NCBI RefSeq assembly: GCF_003171515.1 | Contig: NC_089393.1 | Coordinates: 2,604,001-2,668,000, forward strand | Source of the DNA: Pyrenophora tritici-repentis | Taxonomy: Eukaryota; Ascomycota; Dothideomycetes; Pleosporales; Pleosporaceae | Direction: 5' to 3' | Length of the DNA stretch: 64,000 bases | Part shown: positions 50,804-63,093 of the stretch, in pieces | How positions within the stretch are numbered: position 1 is the stretch's first letter | Layout: each line of letters begins with the position of its first letter | The notes under the pieces: model-generated | Databases searched by the model: none | Seen by the model: only the letters and a program-made list of their open reading frames with translations | Told to the model about the DNA's origin: nothing | Position numbers and translations under genes: made by a program

Positions 50804-53103
50804 CTTGCCAGTTTGTGAGTGTGCGTGGTTGAAGATGGAGCTGTGCTGGTGGGGGTGCTCTTGGAGGTGAGGTGGGGACGATGAGGCACGTCTTGGCGGG
50901 GTTAGTTTTGGTTGTGGTAGGGCAAAGTAAAAAGCAAGTAGCAATAGCAATAGCAGTAGCAAGCAGCTTACCTCTCTTACAAGCGTTGTGCAGTGCGCAG
51001 GCGTTTGCTGGGAGGCGATATGGAGCCGTGGAAACGTTTAGCTAGCTAGGCAGAATCTCTGTCGTCAACCAGCACGCACACGAGCGGGACCGGAACTGTC
51101 TGCGCGCGCTTCACTGCCACAATTCGCCGCAGGAGTGGCGCACCACCGATAGCACATGCAGATGGAGTATGTACCGATACGTCAGTGTAGGTATTGAATG
51201 ATGCATCAACAACACCAACACCACGACTCGCGATACGAGCAAGCAATACTCAAGAATCATGCAACAAACAGGCAGCTTGCCTAATTGCCCCTCTATTCAA
51301 TACTAAAACGAATGCGCTTGCTATATTTGTCGTGCTTTTCCACCCCACGAGCGGGTCACGGGACCTTTCTTTTTGATATGCACCCTGTCAACTTGTCCGA
51401 AGCCAGCACACCTCCCGACATGCTGTCTCCTCAGCGCTTTCAGGGCCCTCCAACGGGTTCAACGGCCAGAACGACGACGAGTGACGCAACAGCGATCGCC
51501 GAGACTTCAGCTTCATCTCCGCCCCGGCTAGCGTTGCTGGCAATGCCCTTGTCCTGGCCTCAATGCTGCACATACACACACGGCTCACAACCGAATGCCG
51601 CGCACGTCAACAACCCCAAGACCAAAGTCCCAAGACCCGAGCTGGCTGCCGTCACGGCGTCATCAGTCATCACCACGGCCCACGCAGTTTTCACTGCGCG
51701 TTCCCCTTCCGCGCCGGTCCCTTTTTGTTTCAACGCGCCATGAGTCGCCATGGGTCGCGGCGAGGCGAGGGGCTCGTTTCACCGCCATCACCAAACGCTG
51801 GCTAGCCCACGCTCGTCGTACGATTGTGCGACTATCGCCTATTGATATGCTGTGTCCTCGGCGCCCAAGAGAATCAGACTATCGGTCGTCCTACCTACGT
51901 AGGTACAGTACCCTCCGCAAACGTTGCAACTCCAGCGCTTGCACAGCCGCGGGCACGAGGCGCCACTACCCACTGCCCATGGCCGCATGCTGCCAGAAGA
52001 ATTGTCCGGCCGCCCGATCGTCTGGCCAGGTGTGCGGTGTGTGTTTGTTGTGCTCCGCCCGACGGCATAGTCAAAACAACGCGTGAGGAAATGAAGGGCT
52101 AACCTTACTGCTTCTCCACCCCGACAAACTTTGACAGGCAGGCAAGCCCTTTTACACTTTCCGCCCCCGATACAGGCTTCCATTGGCCGCCGCTGCTCGT
52201 GTTTCGAAAGAACAAACTGTTTTCCTTTTGCGCCTCAGCTGCGAGCGCAGAGCCAGTAATTTGATGCCGTGCCGTGCCTCGCATCATACTTTCAATTACC
52301 TGGCCAAGGCACTGCATCTGCTGTGCCAGGACTCGGTAAGCATGCCTTGTCGCGTGGTGGTGCAGCGCCATGCTCGATACATGCCTGCGTGCATCCCGGC
52401 GGATCCTAGTAGGGGCTTCCCCGTTGTACTATGCGTGATGCAGGCCATCCACGAAACGACGGCCACACGTCTGCCCTCGCTGTCCTCTTCGAAATTCATT
52501 ATTACTTTGCTGTCTCCCCCACACGCTCCCCCTCTGCACGCCACTATCCAACTCGTCTTTTTCTTCTTTCCATATCGTCGCCTGTCGACCGCCTGTCGAC
52601 CGCCTATCGACCCATGTTCGCTTCGACTTGTCCTTGTAATCCTTAGTCGTAACAACAAGCCCGGCCAGTTCTAACTACAATCTCTACTATATCCGGCTTA
52701 GACCCGCATCAGCCGCGCCCCGTCGACAGCACACTGGGCTATAGTAGCTGCAGCTATACAGCCGCATCATTTTATCGGACGCGTTTGGTCTCGCGCTTTC
52801 GGTTTCGCGACTCTCCACAGCAACAATACTGGGGCTCCATCTTGCATACCGGCCACTTTCATCCATAACTCTGCTGCACCCCCTCGGTACCGCCCAGCGT
52901 CCAGTCCAGTAATCCCAACGCCCAGTACAGTAATCCCAACGTCTAGCCTGGGGAAACCCGGTAGTATAATACGAGCACACCGCTACCCCTTCAACAATAC
53001 CTCGGGATACTTCACGTCTGCTGTCGCCTATACCTTGACAGTACTTCCCCATCCCCTTGGCGAGGTTTGAGCGGGCCAACAACCTCACGCCTCTCAATCA
53101 ACC
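50804..53103. other. Divergent intergenic region, no supportable gene
   Basis: Holds the promoters of Rad23 (minus) and the membrane protein (plus). Two 11-bp tandem copies of CGCCTGTCGAC plus a variant (52580-52612) and a repeated CCAGTNCAGTAATCCCAACG (52899-52941) are present. Frames on both strands lack family matches. Confidence 0.45.
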
Positions 53104-54516
53104 ATGTTGCAATCGCGGAAATTCTACCTTGCCCTCTTTGGCGCTGTCGCATGGTCGAGCACTGCTGCAGACTCAATTCTGTCCCTCTTGGAGGCGGCAT
53201 CCTTCTCCTCCACTCAGTCATCGCTAGTCAACATTGCTGCCGTAGCAGGCACATTCGATGTCGTCTCCTTTTGCTGCATTGGTCTCTACACTGTTCATCA
53301 TGTCGGGAGCATACGAGGGGCCCTGGAGCGGTCAGGCCAGGCAAGAAACATTCTCGTATCCATCATCGTCTTCGTATCTGGCGCCGCATTACTCGTCACC
53401 CTCGTATTGATCATTATGATCAAGTCGAGATGGGCAGAGGTCACCGCCGGTCCCACCGCCGCACCTGTTTATAATTGGGACAGCCACGTCTCTGGTCAAA
53501 TAGCGTCATGGGTCATCTCTTGCGTCAGTCAACTTGCCCTCTACTCTTCGCCATTTTGGAACGACAAGGCGCCAAATGTTCAAACAGTCGTCACATCAGG
53601 CCCCCGTGATTCCGTCATGAGCGAGTTTCGATCGTCGCGACCTGACAAACTCAACTTGGAAGAGCCCACCCGACCGTTGACACCGCCATCAGGAGCCTAC
53701 CAGAGGCCTGAGTCTATGACAGCATTGCCTTCGCCCACCTTTTCCACTCGGTCGTCTCAATCGCTCAGGTCATTTCGCGAGTCGCTACGCCACGTAGTTC
53801 GCCCCGTTACATCGCGCACAACCCTGATTAGCCAAAAGTCCTTCACCAGAGAAGCGCCAAACAGCATCTACTCCAACCGACAGTCGCTCGAGACCATTTC
53901 TCAATCAGACGGATTCGATAGCTGGGACACTAGCAGCGTCAGCCTTCCAGCACGCGAGTCTGTACTACAACAGACTGCGCCATATCGGACCACCACTCTT
54001 GAGCCGATCCCCGGTAGTCGTCCAAACTCGCCTGCTCGGGCGTTGGATGGTCCGTTCCTGTCTGAGCTCCCAGAGGAAGAGGATGAAGACCTAGCACCGC
54101 CTCCCAAAATGATGCCCGACATTTCTCGACCACCCAGCCCAGCGGTCAGCGAAGCCCATATCCATCCGCTTTTCAGGTCAGAGAGTCCGTCAGGCCTGCC
54201 ACCTCCAGCGGCGACTCCTGGCACTAGCATCCTGGCTAGCCCTTTGTCCACCGAAGCTATTGCATGCCCTTCGCGAATGTTCAACCGGATGAGATCAAAC
54301 AGTGGGAGGAGCCAAGCGACAGGCGCCCCCTCCATTCGTCAAGCTAGAAGTTTCATCCGCGATCCAGGCGCGAGCATTCGTTCCATGTCAAGAAGCCCGT
54401 CTCCCCCAAGTCGTGCCATCACACCTCCGATTCCCGACTTTGTGCTCAACTCTTCGCCACGAAGCAGCACGAGCGGCTCCCGAAAAGTCAGCTTGAGGCA
54501 TTCCCCTAATCACTGA
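53104..54516 (+). CDS. Four-TM membrane protein with long Ser/Pro-rich tail
   Basis: The intronless gene encodes 470 aa. Four hydrophobic segments are seen at about 6-24, 40-63, 83-107 (LVSIIVFVSGAALLVTLVLI) and 131-150. After residue 150 the protein is polar, rich in Ser, Pro and Arg with many SP/RS motifs (for example PTRPLTPPSG, SMSRSPSPPSRAITPP), and is probably a disordered cytosolic tail with phosphorylation sites. I do not recognise a family; similar uncharacterised fungal proteins exist as far as I recall. The start follows a pyrimidine-rich leader and is the first ATG in frame. Confidence 0.8.
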   Translation: MLQSRKFYLALFGAVAWSSTAADSILSLLEAASFSSTQSSLVNIAAVAGTFDVVSFCCIGLYTVHHVGSIRGALERSGQARNILVSIIVFVSGAALLVTLVLIIMIKSRWAEVTAGPTAAPVYNWDSHVSGQIASWVISCVSQLALYSSPFWNDKAPNVQTVVTSGPRDSVMSEFRSSRPDKLNLEEPTRPLTPPSGAYQRPESMTALPSPTFSTRSSQSLRSFRESLRHVVRPVTSRTTLISQKSFTREAPNSIYSNRQSLETISQSDGFDSWDTSSVSLPARESVLQQTAPYRTTTLEPIPGSRPNSPARALDGPFLSELPEEEDEDLAPPPKMMPDISRPPSPAVSEAHIHPLFRSESPSGLPPPAATPGTSILASPLSTEAIACPSRMFNRMRSNSGRSQATGAPSIRQARSFIRDPGASIRSMSRSPSPPSRAITPPIPDFVLNSSPRSSTSGSRKVSLRHSPNH

Positions 54517-57137
54517 TAATGGTCTTGCAGACATCTGGCGTTACAATGTTTTCTCAACATTACGCTTGTCACGTAAAAAGTTCATGCTTCGCATGGTTTT
54601 GCGATATGATTTCCTTCCGGTACATATTTCCTTGTGTCTTATTCCCTCCTGTTATTGGCTCTCGCCCACGGGTTGATCGAGCTTTGAGCGTTCACGTACT
54701 CTACGTCTTGCTCCAGCATACACGCTGTTGAGCAGATAATCATTGTATTTCTTTATATGTTTAGTTTTTATTCAAACATCATCGGCGCAATGACGGAAGA
54801 CCGGGCATATGAAAGACGGCAGCGCCGCCTGGCAATTAGAAGACAAACATAGACGGAATTAAGCATCTGAGAAGGTTCTCTCCAATCCACCAATACGTTC
54901 AAATCTACACACACCCATCTACGTTCCAAACCCCAATTGTGTTCAGACCCCATAGTTCGAGTTCGTTTCCAGTTCGCAGGTGCAGGGTGGGTTCGCGCGG
55001 CCTGCATGACGCCAACGCCAGAGTTTCTAAAATACTTCCACGACCCACATGGTACGCCTTACCTCGGAAAGGGTGCATCCCTGGAGGCTGCAGATGCTGC
55101 AACGTGGGAGGCCCAGGCGAAGATATCAAGGCGTGTGATGTGGCCAGTACGGTGAAGAAAGGTCCGAGTTGGCTTCAATTTCATCACCACGGAGACCCAA
55201 GGGCGAGTATGGGGCAGCGAAGGGCGAGTGCGTGAAAATGACCCGTTGACGGGACGATGGTTAGCCTCGTGGCATTGGCGGCAATGTAGGCGAATGCGCT
55301 GAACTTCGGCATAGATGGCTCAATCTTGATCAAAGGTGTCGCGTGCGCGATGCGGTGAATTTCGCGAACTATTTCAAAGAGCTTGTGATCCCCCCACGAC
55401 AAGGCGCAAGAAGACGATGACCTCCATCATTGTCATATGGTACGTTTTACAGCTTGCGACTGCACTTGTCCGACTTATTCCCGCACTGTATCAGCATAAT
55501 TGTAAATTTACCAAGTCATGTCCAGTGCATAGTCGTACCCGGTACGTATGCTGGCGAGTGCATCTGAAATACAAAACGGCACGTTACAAAGGTAATGTAT
55601 GATGAAACCGCCATGGGGTTTCTTTCAACAGTAAATGTCTAATGCGAACGTGCTGCGCCCGCACGACTCGTTCCCGCAAACACGTCAGTATGGTGTGGCG
55701 CAATGTCTACAAACGTACGCTTCTCTAGGCTATCTGTGGATGCGTTGTTCATTCTACAACGGGTGAAGGGGGGAGTCAAACAGTCACGCGATGAATTTCG
55801 GTTTGATTCACAGATGAGTGCACAAACCGACCCCTCAATTATCTACAAGATACGGTAATCTCTATTATTCTCCAGCCCTCGAGGTTCCGCTTGACTTGGT
55901 TTCAACAACTTGTTCTCCAAAGAAGGAGATACGAAGGGGACAGGGGCGGGTGATGGTCGCGATTCGGGAGGATCGGGACGTCTACGTAACTAGCGTCGCG
56001 GCTAATATGAAACTTGGATGAAGCAACTTGAACTTCCAGAAGATGCGACGAGTGCGATGATCCTGAGAAGAAGTTTCCATGTAGTGAGCGTGAAGATGAA
56101 CGCGAGAGCAATATTCAAATACGTCGTCGTCTCCATGGTGCTTATGTCTATATGATGACGGCCGGGATGATGGGGCGGTGCGCGTAATCTAGGTCATTAC
56201 CCTCTTTGGTTGGTGCTGCATCAGGAGGCAGATGCCAGCGACGCGGAGTAATGGCTAGCAGTCCTTGCAAGCCTCTTGGAGCTCAAGTCTGCATACTCGC
56301 ACAATAGCACGAACATCCAAATCCTATTGTGCTGTACTACCCAAGTTGATGTAGTAGGTGAAGAGGGTTGCCATTCGTGGGATCATTCCCAATCAGGCAA
56401 GGCGCAACAAGCCTGACCAAGGATCTCACAAGAGCTTCACCTTCATGCGCCGGATCATCACGACTTACAACACCTTCGGCAGTCTCTGGAACTTGCTTTG
56501 CGACTCGGACTTGTACGTAACCGCCATCTTTCCATCTCTATGAGCATCTTGCCACTCTAGCGCTTCTCCTCACCCGTGCCACACGGAGCATTTCTTTTGC
56601 AGGGTTGCTTCTACTCTTGCGAGCAGCTGCGCCCTTGATTTGGACGAGTGAATCAGCCGGAAAATATTCGAGGTTTTTCCCTTTGATTCGGTGAGTGTTT
56701 TATGAGTCCGCCGGCTTGGTCACTTGGCCTCCGCATCACGTTGTCGACCAAGTCATTCTGCTACATAGACTAAAGCGACTGGCCACAGTAAGTGCTCATG
56801 GTCTCCACTCATTTTCAGCAAAGTCTACCATGGAAATCGCGTCTTTTCCTGCAGTTGCCACTGCAAGAGATGTGAATTTGGCTGTCTTTTGCTTCTTGCT
56901 CTCAAACCACTGCGACGAGTGCATGCTGACACGTCTTGCTAGCTGTAACGACGACCCTGTATCAGCCCGGAGAAACAACGTCAGCAACGCACTTCATACA
57001 CCATCTTGAATCTGTAAGTGCTAGGCTCTATTTCTACGCCGTGGCTCTAGGCTCTGCACTTCTCCGACTATGTCATGATCGCGTACTAATGGTTGACTCG
57101 TGGTAGAATCTTGGTACGGGCGTGTCATTCCACCACA
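54517..57137. other. Intergenic, no supportable gene
   Basis: About 2.6 kb with only short frames. The last 130 bp are the leader of the next gene. Confidence 0.4.
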
Positions 57138-60100
57138 ATGCCGCCAAAACGAAAGCCAAAAGCAGCAAAGGCCGTGTCTGCTACCCCTCGCAAAGCCTCA
57201 GGTACGTCGACTTGCCTTCAACGGTGTCTCCATGTTCCCCATAGGGTTATGCTAACCTTGGCATAGCCGCTAGCGCATTGTCTAATAAGCGAAGTGGTCT
57301 TCAGGGTTCGAAGACATCTCGCCTTGCTCCTTCAGTACCGTTCCAAATGACAACGCGCCGCGGTGCAAAAGGCACGTCTAACCACACGAGCTCCGCTGGG
57401 CCATCTAGCGCAAGCTCTGGCAGTCGTCGCAGTTCTCTTAATGAAATTGCGCAAAACGAAGATGCCACTTCTGACCATGGGGATGCGCGACCAGCCAAGC
57501 GCAGCCGAACATCGTCCGATTCTGGTTCGCCGCAAAGGTCCAATGGCTCTTTGGACAACAACACCCCCATGAATGGCACGCAAACTCCGGAGCTGCAAAA
57601 CGCCGTATCTGGTGCGACTTCAAAAACGGCTGGCAAGAGGAGGCGCGCATCAGACGACTCCACCCAGTCCAGCAAAACACGCCCGAACAGTGTTCTAACC
57701 CGTACACAAAGCGATGTCTCGGAACAACAACCGCGCAAAAAGCGCAAAACAAAAGAAACCCCAGCAGACACGTCGGCCGACCAACCTCCTGAATTGACTG
57801 ATGCTAGTACTGCCCCGAATTCCCCAGAGCAGATGCCAGATGTTGACGGCAGTCAAAGCCTTCAGAACGTCCTACCGACCAATGGCGAGGCCCCTGCAAA
57901 GTCCGGCAGACGCTTGCCCGGTCGGCGGCGCCAACCGCATCCGGACATCAATGTGGAGACCGACTTACGTCGGCAGCTCAATCTCAAGATGAGCTACCGC
58001 AGCCTTGCAAAAGTCCAAAAGGTTTTACTAGAAGAATTGGCAACCCGTACTACCAGGAACCTGGAAGATGACCCTAATTATCACAAAGAATGTCCAGAAT
58101 ACCAGGCCGTCATGGCCCAGCTGGACCAGCGACGCGACGCTCGCCTGGACCAAGTCAATTCTTTGCGCACATGTCGACTCGAGGAACTCGAGCGCGTGCG
58201 CGTTGCTGAAGAGCACATTCAGAAAGAGCAGTATATCAATCGGTTCCGGGAACTACAGGATGACTTTATGCTGCAAATATACTTTCGCGCGAAGAAGCTC
58301 GAGCGGGAGATGAAGGGCCATGACGCCGACGCCACGGATGATGAAGATAATGTCCTCCCACCCACATACAGCGATGAGCCCCACCATAACAATGACGACC
58401 GCATTGGCTCCAAGTTCGCCTCTCGTAGCAGGGCCTATGTAGAGGCCGACAGGGAACTCGAGGATGAAACCGTACGAAGGAAGTTTACCATGGCACGAGT
58501 GGCTTTTGTTGAGAAAGACGAAGATGCCGACGACTCTATAGAAGATGTTGCAGGCGGCTTTGCAAAGTTTGACGGCCCAGACCGCACGGAAGCTCTCGCA
58601 CGTTACAACATCAACAGCCTTGCTGATGCCGCCATCGAAGTCGAGAGGACGCCTTCGCCCCTACCACAACCACAGAAGCCCGAAGTCATCCCGAACGAGC
58701 ATGCTGCCCTGCTCATGATGTTGGCAGACGTATCGGCACATCAGCCTCGAAGTTCTACTGTGCAGAAGCCTCAATATCATTATCCAAACCCACAACAATC
58801 ACAGCAACATCCGCCACCGCGAGCTACTACGCCAATCATCAAGCAAGAACACGTAAAGGAGAAGACGCTTGAGTACGCCCTGCTAGCACCACTAGGCATG
58901 TCGTCTCAAGCTGCTCATAGCAGCCCAATCAAGAGCGCCCAACCAGCAGTAGACCTGACTCAAGAGGCTCCTCGTTCCGAGTCCAATGGTGTAACCACAG
59001 CAAAAGAAGCAGAAGCTCCGGCAAAGTCAACACCAAGGTTCTCGACGCACAGGATTATGGATATCCTCAATGATGACCAAGAAGTCCCAGTGTCGAGAAC
59101 TCGTGAACCGCCAGCCCAAGCCCAAGAGCTACAGAGGACAGCGTCAATGGGAGAAACTGCTAGTCATCATCAGACACCCTCGCGTAACGATGCTCTGCGA
59201 GTGGACGCTATGGTCAACAGAGAAGAACCGCCCGTTGATCAGGCGCTGATGGACATACTAAGTGGGCCGCCACCACCACCGAGCAACCCGCCATCATCGC
59301 CACCTCAGAGTGCTCAACCTTGGCCGCCCCGATCGAGTGTGCCACCACAGTCACGGGAGCCTGATGAGTCACTTCGCCGAAGGGATCCCCTGCAGAAGAT
59401 CAGGGAACTTCTCGATAGGAAAGCTCTGGATCGGAAGGCGCGCGAGAACGGGCAAGAACAACCGGAACGACCTCAATACTGGCCACCACCCGTCTTTTCC
59501 ACCAGCAGACCGAATCCCCAACCTTCCAGCACACAGGAACGAACCGAAGTCGCGGCATATGATCCAACACGACCGGCCACCGGACTGTATGATGGCTTAC
59601 CTGGCACTTCACACTCATATTCTCGTCGCCAGTCCTACGATCATCCACCTCATTGGGAACATGACAGGCGAGGAAGTGTGTCTCAAGCACAACAGCAAGC
59701 AGCGTCTCCATACCAAAGTCATGCTCCTCAACCTCACTATGGCGAGCATCACAAGTCGGGTAGGACTCCACCAACACATCAGAGCCCATATGCACCGCCT
59801 TCTGGATCATTACCACTGCCGCCCAAACCACCTGGGCCACTGCCATCCGCACCTATCAATTTCCGTTTTGCACACTACGACCCCGTCCCACCTAGACAGA
59901 CGTACCCACCGCAGTCACCAAGCTACCCATCAAGTTCGCATCCTTCACAAGGCCCTCCACTACCGCAATACCCGCAACCATACGGCAGTGCTCCCCCCTA
60001 CCAAGGCGGCTATGTCCCACCCCCAGGCTCCTTTCAAGCACCGCCTCCCCCGCCATCGAGTCTGCCACCCTACCAACCGCTCAAAATCCATCAATACGGC

Positions 60101-60412
60101 GGCCAGCCCATTCTTCCCGCTAATATGGCACCCCCACCGCAGCAAGGTGGCCCACCACCTCTCCCCTACCTTACCCAGGCTGCACCCCCACAACCACAGC
60201 AAGGCTCACAACAAGCAGCCTACTCACCAACACACCCTCACCCTCCTCCACACACGCAATACGACCAGCGCGATGCCCAAGCCCAAAACAACGGCGACCG
60301 TTCTTCAGACCCGCAGTCCCGGCCTCGAAGACCTTATCGAAGTTATCACGCGCCCGGCACGCAATTCCGCAGCTACCAAGGTCCCGGAGAGCAGAGGAGG
60401 AGAGGCGGGTAG
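57138..60412 (+). CDS. Large nuclear Pro/Gln-rich protein with Sds3-like helical core
   Basis: Two exons, 57138-57201 and 57267-60412 (65-nt intron with GCTAAC branch site), encode 1069 aa. The start is MPPKRKPKAAKA, a basic nuclear-type N-terminus. The first 215 residues are disordered with several KR-rich signals. A helical core (about 228-365) has YRSLAKVQKVLLEELATRT, CPEYQAVMAQLDQRRDARL and YINRFRELQDDFMLQIYFRA. Its spacing resembles the Sds3/BRMS1 family of Rpd3/Sin3 deacetylase complexes. The C-terminal half is Pro/Gln/Tyr/His-rich and ends in an Arg/Gly tail (GEQRRRGG). A chromatin or transcription role is inferred; the Sds3 assignment is tentative. Confidence 0.8.
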
Positions 60413-61091
60413 TGTGGTGTAGTGTATTCGGGACGAGCGGTTCTTTGTACCATAAACATCGTTTCATTCTTCTCCTCCTTCTTTTTTATTGCTAGGCCTG
60501 TTTTATTAGAAACACATGAGGCGGTTTGGGTTATCCTTTTTTTGCATATACGAGAGCGTTTTGGGTATGTAAGGCATCTGTTTGGATTTTCCCAAAGGCG
60601 TTTCTTCGTCTCTGTTGTGCCTCTGTCTCTCTCGCTTGGAATACGTTCTTCTTTTTGTGAAAGTATAGCATAACCATTGATTTAGTATTTAGTTCAAGTT
60701 TTATTATTCTGTCTGTTGGAGTAATACCCTGGGTGGAATTGCTGCTGCACATGGTGTGTTTGTTTGTTAGTTTTTATTTTTATCTGGTTATACTTGTGAT
60801 TTTGGCTGAGTGCGCACGTGTGTACGTGATGTTGTTTATGGTTGTGCTTGTACTTGTGTGAAGATGTGGTGTTGATACGTGCCCGGGAGATGAAGCCCTT
60901 GAACCTATCTCAATGTTGCTTCTCTCTAAGAACGTACTGAGGATCTCCCTACTGCCAAAAGTACACTCACACTCACAACCAGTCACTAGAAACAACCTTG
61001 AATACCTCATCGCTCAATCATGAAAGAAATTCTAAAATTGGGTATCATCATCATATCTCCAAACTCCAAATCCCACATCCAACCCCCCTTC
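60413..61091. other. Convergent 3' region
   Basis: Lies between the 3' ends of the large nuclear protein gene (plus) and Es2 (minus). T-rich tracts and short frames only. Confidence 0.5.
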
Positions 61092-62508
61092 CTAAATCTT
61101 CCTCTTAACCCTAGGACTACTACTCCCCCACTCACTCCCCAACTTGGCCCCCCCTCGCCGGCGTCCCCGCCCCAACCCTCTCAAACAGTCTCTGCGCCGC
61201 GGGCGTCAAATCCCCCTTGCTCTTCCTCCCTGGTGTCTGATTTCCCAGCACCCTCGTCGGGGTGGGCGCAGAAAGAAACCTCGGCGTCTCAGACGTAAAG
61301 ATACCCAGACCAGAGCCGGGGGGGTTTCATAGCACCAACAGAAGAGGAAGAGCGACTCGCACCAATCTTATCAACCATTCTATGATGCATTTTCTCGCGC
61401 GAAGAGGCGTCGTTGATGGTGAAGGGTGTGGCTGTACTACCACTCCCAGTGTCTAACCCGTATCGTTGGAGTAGATCGGTTGGCGCGTCCTCGTCGTCGG
61501 GTTCCTCGGGTGGATGTGCGTCGACGAAGGCGTAGCCGTTTACGCGCGGTGTCTCGCTGCCAGCGTATCCGCCTTCGCTGGGGTTGAGGCGCGGACGACC
61601 TGCGACGGCGTCGCGGATGGCGGAGAGAGTGGGGCTAGGCGGTCTTGCGGCGTCGGTATCGGGGGGCGGTGGTGGGGAGGCGGGTGTTGTTGTAGAGGAC
61701 TTTTTTCGGGGGAGCGAGGGATGCCTTTTCGGCTTCTAAGGCACGTGTGGGAGCCCATGGTTCTACGCTTTCGGGGGCCGAACATGAGACTGTTTATTGG
61801 GGTGTGTCTGTGGCCTGTTGGGGCGGCGGGGCGGTCGTCGAGGTTCTGGCTGGGGCGCGTGGTGATGACTAGGTCTTTGCTGGTTGAGGCGGCGGCTCTT
61901 GCTTCGAGGACTTTTTGCTGCGCGAGACGCTGTTTGCTGGCGTACATGTTGCCTTGTCGGAGCCAGACGTTCTTTTCGAACTTGTCCTTGTTCTGCTTGT
62001 CGATGATTTGGCTGAAACTTTCTTGGTCTTCGCTGGTGTATTTTGCTTGGAAGGCGCCGAGACTCATGTTTAGGTCGACGTTGTCCAATTTGCCTAGTCC
62101 TTCGTCGTCGTCTTCTACTTCTGTGCCTGCGACTGTGACGGGTGTATCTGCGCCCCATACACTAGGTGTCTTGTCCCCAGCTCCGCTTCCCTTGTTGAAC
62201 CGCGTTCTTGCTGCCGCTTTTCTGTGCCCATTTGGTACAGGCGTCATGACTTGCGTCAGCTTCTTTCCTGCCTCTCGTATCCATGATTTGTCTTTGCTTT
62301 CCACCGCGTTCAGGTATTCCCGCTGCGCATCCGCTTCTGCAAGACCTGGGAAGAAGTCCCGGCGGATAATGTGCGATACGGCAGAGACGTAGGTATCTTC
62401 ATCCAGAACTACAGAAGGGCGCTTGATACGTTTCGGGGCAGGAGGTGGTGCCATAAGCGCATTCGATGCGCTGCGCTTCGTGAGCGCCGTTGAGTTTGAG
62501 GCGGACAT
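61092..62508 (-). CDS. Es2/Bis1 (DGCR14) family nuclear protein, four frameshifts in the 3' half
   Basis: From the ATG at 62508 the first frame is clear to about 61778: LDEDTYVSAVSHIIRRDFFP and GLAEADAQREYLNAVESKDK, then DVDLNMSLGAFQAKYTSEDQ and INSLMFGP. These are Es2/ESS2 hallmarks, a splicing-associated nuclear protein family (S. pombe Bis1). After that the conserved sequence moves between frames: ESVEPWAPTRALEAEKASLA, TPRVNGYAFVDA, SSREKMHHRMVDKIGASR, LTPAAQRLF and a basic end at TAG 61092-61094. Each move falls in a G/C homopolymer (61773-61777, 61661-61666, 61318-61324, 61148-61154) with one base too many. The corrected length would be 470 codons. Either sequencing errors or a recent pseudogene. 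Confidence 0.85.
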
Positions 62509-63093
62509 GCTGAGATGTGGTGGGGTCGCTTATGAAGGCGAGTCGAGGTTTGTGGCAACAGAAATCCCGGGATTCAAACAAATATGGATCAAGGGACCAA
62601 GGACGGGTAGGTTGGAAGCATCGGTATGAATTTCGTATGCGTGGTTGATTGTATAATAGCATCGGCGCAAACTGGACGATGATGTATTAGTTACCGGCAG
62701 ATCGCCCTCACCGCCTTCAGCCTTATCAACCATGCAAAATGTGGGTGAAGGTACCTGCATAAGTTTCGCACCGGTCACACGAAGACAAGCATCATTCAAA
62801 GGCCAATTTACAGCATCAACTATGATTTGATTCAATCTTCCAGTATCCATCCTAAAGTGCCCATGCAAACGCGCATGCGCTGTCTACGCACAGCAGACAG
62901 CTGCTCACACAAAAGATACTGAGCAAAACACGGTTACTTTCCAGTGCGGCTAGAAGATTGACGTCCTATATCCTCGCATTTTCTGTGCCCCTAGGGCTTC
63001 ATTTTGAATGCCTCGGAGTGCGAGAGGCCGCTATGCGCCATACTCCTGGACAGCAAAGAATGAGAAAATTCGTACAGTCGTGTAAAAGCACGT
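62509..63093. other. Intergenic region upstream of Es2
   Basis: Es2 promoter plus the Tif6 3' flank. A 112-codon minus-strand frame (62530-62868) has no recognisable similarity. Confidence 0.5.

Noticed and set aside
59262..60422. His/Pro-rich plus-strand frame of about 386 codons
   Set aside because: Alternative frame of the low-complexity C-terminal half of the 57138-60412 gene; its composition follows from that gene's CCA/CAC-rich codons.
61092..61790. Explaining the Es2 frame changes by introns
   Set aside because: The frame changes occur inside conserved motifs, leave no room for intron sequence and coincide exactly with homopolymers.
61514..62392. Long plus-strand frame of about 290 codons
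   Set aside because: It is the antisense of the Es2 gene, whose conserved motifs are on the minus strand.
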